From the NCBI GenBank assembly GCA_031264395.1, contig JAISEB010000297.1:1-15315 (forward strand): 15,315 bases of DNA, read 5' to 3'. The DNA comes from Treponema sp. Lineage in GTDB: Bacteria; Spirochaetota; Spirochaetia; Treponematales; Breznakiellaceae. Each line of letters starts with the position of its first letter. Positions within the stretch are counted from its first letter, which is position 1. Below the pieces are notes generated by a model. That model saw nothing but the letters and a program-made list of their open reading frames with translations, had not been told where the DNA came from and ran no database searches. The position numbers were made by a program, and so were the translations under genes. Positions 7,434-14,057 of this stretch are shown one piece after another.

Positions 7434-9273
7434 CCGCCGCTTTCACAGCATACAGGTGGACATTGCCATCGCGTTCGCGGCATTGTCGGTCGCAATAATC
7501 GTGGCGGCCATTCTTATCGCCTTTACCGTAACGGAAGAAAGCGCCCGGCAGTCTTCCCGCCGCTACACGCGGGAACTTGTAAGGCAGATAACAAACAACA
7601 TCGAATTCTACATAGACTACATGGACTCAGTCTCGTCCATCATAGAAGCCAGTCCCGATGTTCAGGAATACCTCCGCGCCGCGGGGGAAGGCGCCGACGC
7701 GGGCGGCACAGGCGGTCCCGCGACGGACGGTTACGCCGGCGACGAGCCCGCCAACGACGATGATCCCGCGGCGGCCGGCGTGCGCCAGATCCTGCGGACG
7801 CTGGCCGATACCCGCAGCGACATTTCCCTCATCGCCCTCTTTGACAACGGCGGCGGTTTCATCACGGCCGACAGCGAAAGCGTCCTTAATCCTTTTACCG
7901 ATCCGCAGAGGCAGTCCTGGTACAGCGGGGCAAAAAACGTCCGGGACGGCTCTCTCATTTCCCCTTCCCATGTACAGAACATCATCGCCGGCCGTTACCA
8001 GTGGGTCATCTCGCTTTCGCGGGAACTCATCGATCCTGAAAGCGGCCGGAGCCTTGGGGTGCTTCTTGTAGATCTGAATTACCGCATCATAGAGCGGATC
8101 TGCGCTTCCATAGAGCTGGGAAGGCGCGGCTATATTTTCATTGTGGACCGCAACGGGGACATTGTGTACCACCCCCGGCAGCAGCTTCTCTACAGCGGCC
8201 TTAAAACCGAAGACATACGGCGCGTCATCGAGGGAAAGGAAGATTACTTTTCCGGCGACAACGAGGACAGGGAAAAATTCTACAGTGTCCAGACCATGCC
8301 GCTCACGGGCTGGAAAGTAGTGGGGGTCAACTACCGCAGCGAGTTTGTCGAAGGAAGGGACGCCGTCAGGGCCACCTACACATTCTGGGGCCTCCTTTTT
8401 CTTGCCGCGGCCATGGGCATGTCCGTCGTCCTGGCGCTGCGCATCTCGCGGCCCATCAGGCAGCTCCGCGCCTCCATGCGCGCCGTCGAGCAGGGCAGCT
8501 TTGACATCAGGGCCGACATACGATCCTCCAACGAGATAGGGGAACTGGGCAAGGGTTTCAACATCATGATAGGCGAGATCAAGAACCTCCTTGCCCGCGT
8601 CACGGCCGAACAGGAGCAGAAACGGAAAAGCGAACTCAAGGCGCTTCAGATGCAGATAAATCCGCACTTTCTCTACAACACCCTTGATTCCGTTATCTGG
8701 ATGGCCCAGAGCGGCAAAGAGGACGAAGTCATCGCCATGAGTTCCGCGCTGGCCCGGCTCTTCAGGCTTTCGATCAGCAAGGGAAAGGAGATCATCGACG
8801 TAGCTTCGGAACTGGAACATGTGCGAAGCTACCTTACGATACAGAAGATACGCTACAAGGACAGGCTTGACTACAGCATCAATGTCGATGAGGACATCAT
8901 GTCCTGCCGCATCGTCAAGATCATCCTGCAGCCCCTCGCGGAAAACGCCATCTACCACGGGATCAAAAACAACTTCGCCGCGGGTACGGTGCGCATATCG
9001 GGCCGGAGGACGGAGACGGGGATGATCCTCCAGGTGCGTGACGACGGAACCGGCATGGACGGAGAAGCGCTTGAAAAGCTGCGGCGCGCGCTTGCGTCAG
9101 GCGGCGGGGCGGACGGCGTGTCTTCCGAAAGGGGAGTCGGCGTCCACAATGTTGACGAACGGATCAAGCTTTACTTCGGCAGGGAGTACGGCCTTGAATT
9201 TGAAAGCCGGGAAGACGAAGGAACCACCGTGACCGTACGGCTTCCGGCCATAGAACGGGAGGGCGAACCATGA
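7420..9273 (+). CDS. YesM-type sensor histidine kinase (dCache-HAMP-HisKA_7TM-like/LytS-YesM core)
   Basis: A 617-residue membrane sensor. Helix 1 spans about residues 13-36. An extracytoplasmic sensing domain of dCache type follows to about 316, with helix 2 at about 318-342 and HAMP at about 343-395. The phosphoacceptor is His416 in MQINPHFLYNTLDS. The ATPase part has the N box around Asn509 (LQPLAENAIYHGI), DDGTGMD at 541-547 and GVGVHNVDERI starting at 572. This is the His-kinase subfamily of YesM and LytS. Residues 88-119 form a Gly/Ala/Asp-rich insert in the sensing domain. The gene overlaps the response regulator by 14 bases and the binding protein by 4, marking the three as one signalling unit. 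Confidence 0.93.
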   Translation: MPESNRRFHSIQVDIAIAFAALSVAIIVAAILIAFTVTEESARQSSRRYTRELVRQITNNIEFYIDYMDSVSSIIEASPDVQEYLRAAGEGADAGGTGGPATDGYAGDEPANDDDPAAAGVRQILRTLADTRSDISLIALFDNGGGFITADSESVLNPFTDPQRQSWYSGAKNVRDGSLISPSHVQNIIAGRYQWVISLSRELIDPESGRSLGVLLVDLNYRIIERICASIELGRRGYIFIVDRNGDIVYHPRQQLLYSGLKTEDIRRVIEGKEDYFSGDNEDREKFYSVQTMPLTGWKVVGVNYRSEFVEGRDAVRATYTFWGLLFLAAAMGMSVVLALRISRPIRQLRASMRAVEQGSFDIRADIRSSNEIGELGKGFNIMIGEIKNLLARVTAEQEQKRKSELKALQMQINPHFLYNTLDSVIWMAQSGKEDEVIAMSSALARLFRLSISKGKEIIDVASELEHVRSYLTIQKIRYKDRLDYSINVDEDIMSCRIVKIILQPLAENAIYHGIKNNFAAGTVRISGRRTETGMILQVRDDGTGMDGEALEKLRRALASGGGADGVSSERGVGVHNVDERIKLYFGREYGLEFESREDEGTTVTVRLPAIEREGEP

Positions 9274-10256
9274 CGAAAACGCGGCCCTTTATCATCCCTT
9301 TAGTGCTGATCGTTATACTTCTTGCCGGAAGCGTGATCATCCTTTTTGTTACCCGTCCGTCCCGCGTCCGGGAAGTCAAGGTAACGGCGGTGATAAAGGC
9401 GATAGCCAACGATTCCGAATTCTGGGAAGTGGTAAAGACGGGACTGCGGGCCGGGGCGGACGAATTCGGCGTACGGCTCGACATACAGGGCCCCTGGGTT
9501 GAAAGCGACATTGAGGGGCAGATCAGGATCACCGAAGCCATTCTGCGGAACGAGCCGCCCGACGTGCTGATCCTCGCGGCAGCCGATTTCAGGCGGCTTG
9601 TGCCCGTGGTGGAAAAGGCCGCCGCCGCCGGGATACGGGTCGTGACCATGGACTCGGGCATCGACAGCCCGCTGCCTGCAACCTTTGTCGCCACCAGCAA
9701 TACCGAAGGCGGCGGCGTCATGGCCGCCGAGATGATGCGCATTCTGGAGCCGGGGCGGAAACTCGCCATCATCAACCACGTACGGGGAGCTACCACCGCC
9801 ATGGAGCGGGAAACAGGCGCCCGGCAAGCGCTGGAAGAGGACGGCCGTTACCCCGTTATAGGGACGTGGTTCACCGACAACTTCGAGGAAAACGCCTGCG
9901 CCATTACGGAACGTCTTCTTGCCGATCACCCCGATCTGGGGGGCATACTGGCGATGAACGAAGTGTCCACCGTCGGCGCCGCCCGCGCGCTCAGGGACGG
10001 CGGCGCAGGCGGGCTGGTGCGCCTTGTCGGTTTCGACAGCTCCCTTTCGGAAATCCGGTCTATCGAAGAGGGAATTATTGCCGCCACCGTTATCCAGAAA
10101 CCCTTCAACATGGGCTACCTTGCCGTCCACGCCGCCCGTGACGCGGCCCTGGGCCTTCCCCTGCCCGCCTTTGTGGACACAGGCTCCGTGCTCATAACGG
10201 CGAAGAACCTCTACGAGCCTGAAAACCAGAAACTGCTTTTTCCCTTTGCGGAATAA
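9270..10256 (+). CDS. Membrane-anchored periplasmic sugar-binding protein (RbsB-like), probable sensor subunit
   Basis: A 328-residue protein with the type I periplasmic binding fold of the ribose/galactose group. Residues 7-27 form one hydrophobic helix after MTKTRP; there is no lipobox cysteine and no clear signal-peptidase site, so the protein is probably held in the membrane facing the periplasm. Residues that match the ribose-binding pocket as I recall it are Phe51-Trp52, Asp128, Arg180, Asn230, Phe255-Asp256 and Gln276, with nearly constant spacing to RbsB. The position next to RbsB Arg90 is Ser129, which may change specificity. No ABC permease or ATPase genes are adjacent. The ATG overlaps the kinase stop (ATGA). 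I infer it presents sugar to the kinase rather than feeding a transporter. Confidence 0.88.
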   Translation: MTKTRPFIIPLVLIVILLAGSVIILFVTRPSRVREVKVTAVIKAIANDSEFWEVVKTGLRAGADEFGVRLDIQGPWVESDIEGQIRITEAILRNEPPDVLILAAADFRRLVPVVEKAAAAGIRVVTMDSGIDSPLPATFVATSNTEGGGVMAAEMMRILEPGRKLAIINHVRGATTAMERETGARQALEEDGRYPVIGTWFTDNFEENACAITERLLADHPDLGGILAMNEVSTVGAARALRDGGAGGLVRLVGFDSSLSEIRSIEEGIIAATVIQKPFNMGYLAVHAARDAALGLPLPAFVDTGSVLITAKNLYEPENQKLLFPFAE

Positions 10257-10284
10257 GGCGGAGTCGGCATGCGGACTAACCGAA

Positions 10285-10303
10285 GGCCGGCCCGCAGCCG
10301 GCC
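10285..10303. terminator. GC-rich hairpin between the fuc operon and speG
   Basis: GGCCGGC (10285-10291) and GCCGGCC (10297-10303) pair perfectly around the loop CCGCA. The hairpin sits between two genes that end facing each other. No T run follows on either strand, so it may need Rho or merely block exonucleases. It is the best candidate end for both transcripts. Confidence 0.45.
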
Positions 10304-10309
10304 GCGCCG

Positions 10310-10810
10310 CTAAACAATTCTTATTTCTTCACGAAACAATCCCATGAAATATGAATTATGATATTCGCCATTTACAAAAAAGTGTTTACGAAGATTTCCT
10401 TCTTCCACAAAACCGATTTTTTTATAGAGATGAATGGCCGGTACATTGTCAACATCCACATACAAATAAATTTTGTGCATGTTTAATACGTCAAAGGCAT
10501 AATGAATGCCATACCGCATTGCTTCTTCGGACATCCCCTTGCCCCGAAACGGCATTGCTACAATAATTTGTATTTCCGTTGTCCGGTGAAGAAAATTTAT
10601 ATCCACCAGTTCAACAATACCGGCAAACTCTCCGTTTATATCAATAACAAAACGGCGTTCCGTTTCATCATGAATGTGTTTGTCATATAACGACGACAGC
10701 TCGTCAAATGATTCATACGGTTCTTCAAACCAGAACGCCATAGTCTGGCGGTGATTGTCGAGGCTGTGAATATTGGGCAGATCTTTCCTTTCCAGCGGAC
10801 GAACGCGCAT
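10310..10810 (-). CDS. speG: Spermidine N1-acetyltransferase (SpeG-type GNAT)
   Basis: A 166-residue GNAT enzyme that transfers an acetyl group from acetyl-CoA to spermidine or spermine, limiting polyamine toxicity in the cytoplasm. It matches E. coli SpeG closely: VRPLERKDL at the start, WFEEPYESFDELSSLYDKHI (27-46), HDETERRFVI, the acetyl-CoA loop MPFRGKGM (86-93), and NVPAIHLYKKIGF (122-134) with Tyr129 in place of the catalytic tyrosine. The C-terminus is shorter than in E. coli, without the tail. The ATG at 10810-10808 has AAAAGGA a few bases upstream. The gene is clearly richer in A and T than its neighbours, which suggests recent transfer. It follows a chemoreceptor gene and its terminator, so it probably has its own promoter or depends on read-through; none is obvious. 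Confidence 0.9.
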   Translation of the reverse strand: MRVRPLERKDLPNIHSLDNHRQTMAFWFEEPYESFDELSSLYDKHIHDETERRFVIDINGEFAGIVELVDINFLHRTTEIQIIVAMPFRGKGMSEEAMRYGIHYAFDVLNMHKIYLYVDVDNVPAIHLYKKIGFVEEGNLRKHFFVNGEYHNSYFMGLFREEIRIV

Positions 10811-10839
10811 AGCAATCCTTTTGCCATGATTATTGGGGT

Positions 10840-10877
10840 AAAAAGCTGTTCCAAAAACCGAAGTTTTGGAACAGCCT
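10840..10877 (-). terminator. Intrinsic terminator of the chemoreceptor gene
   Basis: On the minus strand GCTGTTCCAAAA (10875-10864) pairs with TTTTGGAACAGC (10856-10845), closing on C(TTCG)G, a UUCG tetraloop, with one bulged base. It is followed by TTTTT at 10845-10840 side. Stem, stable loop and T tract together make a textbook Rho-independent terminator directly after the chemoreceptor stop codon. Confidence 0.85.
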
Positions 10878-10881
10878 CAGT

Positions 10882-13071
10882 CTATTCAACCTTGAATCTG
10901 GAAACTTCCTGTACCAGAACATCAATGTTCTGCTTGTTGTCCCCGCTAATGGTATTTACCCCGTTCACCGCCGCGTTGATCTGATCCGCCCCGGCGGCCA
11001 TTTCGTTCATTCCGTTGGTGATCTCCTGAGTTACCATTTCCAGGTTCTTTCCTTCCTGCATCACTTCCTCGCTCCCCTCGAGCATTTCCTCGGCGCCTCC
11101 CTTGACCATCCGGGTAATCTCGTTCAGCTTCCCAATGGCTTCGAGGATCTGCCGGCTTCCGGTACTTTGTTCCTCCATGGCGTTGCGGATGTTTTCTTCC
11201 TGATCCGAAACGATCCTGACCCCCGAATCAATGGATTCGAATCTGTTAAGCACCTCGCCGGTTGACTTCGTAATCTTGTCGATGGATTCCTTGATCTTTT
11301 TAAGCACCGCGGAAATGGTTTTGGACTGTTCCCCGGAATTTTCGGCGAGCTTGCGTATCTCGTCGGCAACTACGGCGAATCCCTTGCCCGCTTCCCCGGC
11401 GTGGGCCGCCTCTATGGCGGCGTTCATGGACAGGAGGTTGGTTTGGCTTGCGATGTTTTCCATCACCGAATTGATCTCGAGGAGCCCTTCCGATTCCCTC
11501 GCAATTTCCTGAATGTCCGTGGCCACTTCCTGAAGCCCCGACCGGCCCACTTCGGAAGCGGCTGCCAAATCCTTCACGTTGCCGGCGTTCTTGATCAGCG
11601 TATCGGTAACGGACTGTATATTGGCCAGCATTTCCTCAATGGCCGACGACGATTGATCCACGCTGGAACTCTGGGCGCTGATATGTTCGTTCAGCTTGTT
11701 GATGTTGATGGTGATCTGTTCCATGGTGGAATTGGTTTCCGATACGGAGGCGGACTGGTTGATTACCCGGCTCTTGATGCTCTGAATGTTGGCGGTAATC
11801 TCGTTCATCGCGGAGGCGGTCTCGACCATATTGGAAGCCAGATCATTGCCGGTATTAAAAAGCGCCACAGTCTGCTTTTTAATGGTTATCACCAGGTTTT
11901 TGATTTTCTCAAGGGTCTGGTTGAAATAGTGAGACAAGTCGCCAATTTCATCGTTGGACTTGTGATCAATGGTTTTAGTCAAATCCCCTTCCCCTTCGGC
12001 AATGTCCTTGAGGGTAGAGGATACACGGGCAATCGGCTTGACAGTGCCGCCGGCGATAAAAAGGGTTACAACCGCCGCTATTATCAAGGCTATAATCGCC
12101 ATGGTAATGGTGAATGTAGTCATGGCGGTCACCGACGCCATCACCGATTTTTTGGGCGTCAAACTGACGAGAGCCCAGTTGACTCCGGTTTCCCCGATGG
12201 GGAAAGGATAGGACTGAATAATATCGGTCTTGCTGCTGGTGATTACCGGCGTTCCATGCCGCAGGGACTCTTCAATGGTCTTAACCCCGCTGTCGCCGAA
12301 GGCCTGCAGCAGATAGGAATGGAATTTTTGCCCCAGCCTTTCAATCTTCGGATGGGCCACAATGGTCCCGTCGCCCGAGTAAAGGGTCACATATCCGGTC
12401 TCGTAGGGCTTTATTGTTTCCAGCATTTCCTGAAAAGGACGCAGCTCAATGTTAATCCCCACCACCCCGACCACCTGGCCGTTCCCGTCCGATATGATAG
12501 GGACGTAGGATGTCAAAACCAGAATTTTTTCACCCGACAGCGTCCAGAATTCAGGATCATAGACCACCGGAATGCCCGCCCGGGAGGGATCATCCAGCGC
12601 GGCCAGTATCTCCCGGTATTTGGAATAATACCGCAGTTCTATGGGCCTGTCTGGGGTTTCCTGATAGTACCATGTGATAAACAGGCCGCTTTCATCGGTT
12701 CCCGGCGTATTGGCGTACAGCGATTCCAGATTGTCAATGGTTCCCGGTTTCCACACGGTAAAGAGCCCCACAAATTCGGGATTGTTTGTAAAGACCGAAT
12801 GAAGCATGTCGTTGTACCTGACACGCCTTTCCCCCGGGGCCATATTGTCAAAGTCGTTCATGATTTGGGCAAGATAGGTTATGGCATCATAATAATGCTG
12901 ATACTGGGCACGGACTTCTCCGGCATGGATGCCGGTAAGATTTTTCAGCGTTGCCCTGGCCGCGTCTTCCTGAAGCCCTTTGGCCCGGAGCAGCAGAATA
13001 CTTGATATGGCGGCGATTATCACCAGCATCATGAAGACAATGATGAGGGTGAGCCTGATTTTGAGTTTCAC
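10882..13071 (-). CDS. Methyl-accepting chemotaxis protein with dCache sensor domain
   Basis: A 729-residue chemoreceptor. Helix 1 covers about residues 3-28. A periplasmic double-Cache domain runs to about 310, with Trp107 in VWKPG, YANTPGTD at 119-126 and VVGINIE near 203-209. Helix 2 lies at about 316-340, HAMP at about 341-393, and a long signalling coiled coil follows. The hairpin tip that contacts CheA/CheW reads EIRKLAENSG from about 571, flanked by NAAIEAAHAGEAGKGFAVVADE. I chose the GTG at 13071-13069 because GGGAAGGGAG stands at 13089-13080, eight bases upstream, and the protein then begins MKLKIR, the usual treponemal opening. A TTG at 13101 and an ATG at 13095 in frame lack a ribosome site. 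The ligand is unknown. A UUCG terminator follows. Confidence 0.95.
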   Translation of the reverse strand: MKLKIRLTLIIVFMMLVIIAAISSILLLRAKGLQEDAARATLKNLTGIHAGEVRAQYQHYYDAITYLAQIMNDFDNMAPGERRVRYNDMLHSVFTNNPEFVGLFTVWKPGTIDNLESLYANTPGTDESGLFITWYYQETPDRPIELRYYSKYREILAALDDPSRAGIPVVYDPEFWTLSGEKILVLTSYVPIISDGNGQVVGVVGINIELRPFQEMLETIKPYETGYVTLYSGDGTIVAHPKIERLGQKFHSYLLQAFGDSGVKTIEESLRHGTPVITSSKTDIIQSYPFPIGETGVNWALVSLTPKKSVMASVTAMTTFTITMAIIALIIAAVVTLFIAGGTVKPIARVSSTLKDIAEGEGDLTKTIDHKSNDEIGDLSHYFNQTLEKIKNLVITIKKQTVALFNTGNDLASNMVETASAMNEITANIQSIKSRVINQSASVSETNSTMEQITININKLNEHISAQSSSVDQSSSAIEEMLANIQSVTDTLIKNAGNVKDLAAASEVGRSGLQEVATDIQEIARESEGLLEINSVMENIASQTNLLSMNAAIEAAHAGEAGKGFAVVADEIRKLAENSGEQSKTISAVLKKIKESIDKITKSTGEVLNRFESIDSGVRIVSDQEENIRNAMEEQSTGSRQILEAIGKLNEITRMVKGGAEEMLEGSEEVMQEGKNLEMVTQEITNGMNEMAAGADQINAAVNGVNTISGDNKQNIDVLVQEVSRFKVE

Positions 13072-13208
13072 AGCAAACACTCCCTTCCCAAACATGTCCA
13101 ATTTTGGTATGTGCGCGCATAAAAACGTTTGGTGCTTTAAGTATATTATCCCTGCCTCGGGTGAAAGGCGACGATATTACAATTTATGGGATTTTATTCC
13201 AGTAAAAC

Positions 13209-13220
13209 ATGAAGGTTCAT
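13209..13220. promoter_or_regulatory. Perfect palindrome ATGAA-GG-TTCAT upstream of a promoter
   Basis: ATGAA and TTCAT surround a GG centre, six bases before the TTGACA of the small secreted-protein gene. A dimeric regulator could bind here, but a 5-bp half-site can occur by chance. Confidence 0.25.
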
Positions 13221-13226
13221 TTCCGG

Positions 13227-13255
13227 TTGACAAAAACTCGGGATAACAACAGAAT
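13227..13255 (+). promoter_or_regulatory. Candidate promoter of the small secreted-protein gene
   Basis: TTGACA at 13227-13232 is followed after 17 bases by CAGAAT at 13250-13255 (four of six matches to TATAAT). This puts the start of transcription near 13262, very close to the ribosome site, with a leader of under 20 bases. A TTATAT at 13255-13260 is too far from the -35 box. Confidence 0.5.
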
Positions 13256-13278
13256 TATATACAAAGGAAGGAAAAACA

Positions 13279-13614
13279 ATGAAAAAAATTGTTTTACTGG
13301 CCGTTCTGGCGTTTTTTGCCGGAATGGCTTCCGCCCAGGACCGCCCCCGCGTTACCATCGTAAACAACACAGGTTACACGGTGTACTATGTGTATATCAG
13401 CCAAACGGAAGCCGATGACTGGGAAGAAAACATGCTTGACACTGATGTTCTTCTGGACGGCCAATCGGTTACGATCCGGCTCTCGCACCCGCTGGATGTA
13501 ACAAACCGCTACGATGTCAAACTTGAAGACAAAGACGGCGACACCTACACCAAATGGGATGTTTTGATAACGCCAAACAGCAGGATCGTGTTTACCATAA
13601 ACGATCTGGATTAG
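13279..13614 (+). CDS. Small secreted protein of unknown function
   Basis: A 111-residue protein. Residues 1-19 form a Sec signal peptide (MKKIVLLAVLAFFAGMASA) with cleavage expected after the A-S-A, leaving about 92 residues beginning QDRPRV. The mature part is acidic and strand-rich. It has RVTIVNNTGYTVYYVYIS, a DDWEENML segment, LLDGQSVTIRL and a closing ITPNSRIVFTIND. The pattern NNTGY..YYVYIS...DDW..(D)VL..GQSV resembles small secreted beta-sandwich proteins I have seen in spirochaetes and proteobacteria without a known role; some databases mislabel similar ones as enzymes. There is no cysteine in the mature part. GGAAGGA at 13266-13272 precedes the ATG by six bases. It lies between two divergent chemoreceptor genes and has its own promoter. 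Confidence 0.85.
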   Translation: MKKIVLLAVLAFFAGMASAQDRPRVTIVNNTGYTVYYVYISQTEADDWEENMLDTDVLLDGQSVTIRLSHPLDVTNRYDVKLEDKDGDTYTKWDVLITPNSRIVFTINDLD

Positions 13615-14057
13615 ATACTGAACAATTTTCGCCGCAAATCCTTCAAAATTTCATAAAAAACACCATAAATGTACCCATAAACAAGAAAAAACCGCTTGAA
13701 AATGCCAAACCGGACGGATATAACCGGACAACCGGCATGCATCGAAAAGCGGAACGATGTGAAGATATTTTCCAAAAAACACGGGCAAATGTTGACGGCA
13801 GGGGGGAAAAATAAGTAAGTTATAAACAGAATAAACCCGGCGCAAATGAAGTGTGCGGGTAGAGGACTTCCGCCCAGGTTTTTACCAAATCAGGGGATGT
13901 TGTATTTGCCGGTTGAATCAGCCAATCTATTAAAACAATAGAGAGCCAATTTCAGATCCCGGCTGGTTTGGAAAAAACGTCTTGCTGGCCGCTTTTTCCC
14001 TAAATAGATTTTGCTCTTTCATCATTGGAGTTTTGAAAGAGTCTTGGGAGATACACT
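13615..14057. other. Gene-free stretch before the second chemoreceptor
   Basis: About 440 bases without a convincing gene; reading frames here are short, biased and lack ribosome sites. It holds three CCGGAC/CCGG words at 13710-13735, enclosed by nested complementary pieces (CCGCTT 13692-13697 with AAGCGG 13747-13752, ATGCC 13702-13706 with GGCAT 13734-13738). A small hairpin lies at 13835-13860 (ACCCG.CGCA with TGTGCGGGT, one bulge and one G-U pair). A TTGACG at 13792 and TATAAA at 13821 are too far apart to be a standard promoter. No known riboswitch is recognised. It probably contains the promoter and a leader of the next gene. Confidence 0.5.

Noticed and set aside
11401..13005. Plus-strand frame of 534 codons opposite the chemoreceptor
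   Set aside because: Antisense shadow; the minus strand encodes a complete, conserved chemoreceptor.
13554..13814. 86-codon frame overlapping the end of the secreted-protein gene
   Set aside because: No ribosome site, overlaps a real gene in another frame, and composition is not protein-like.
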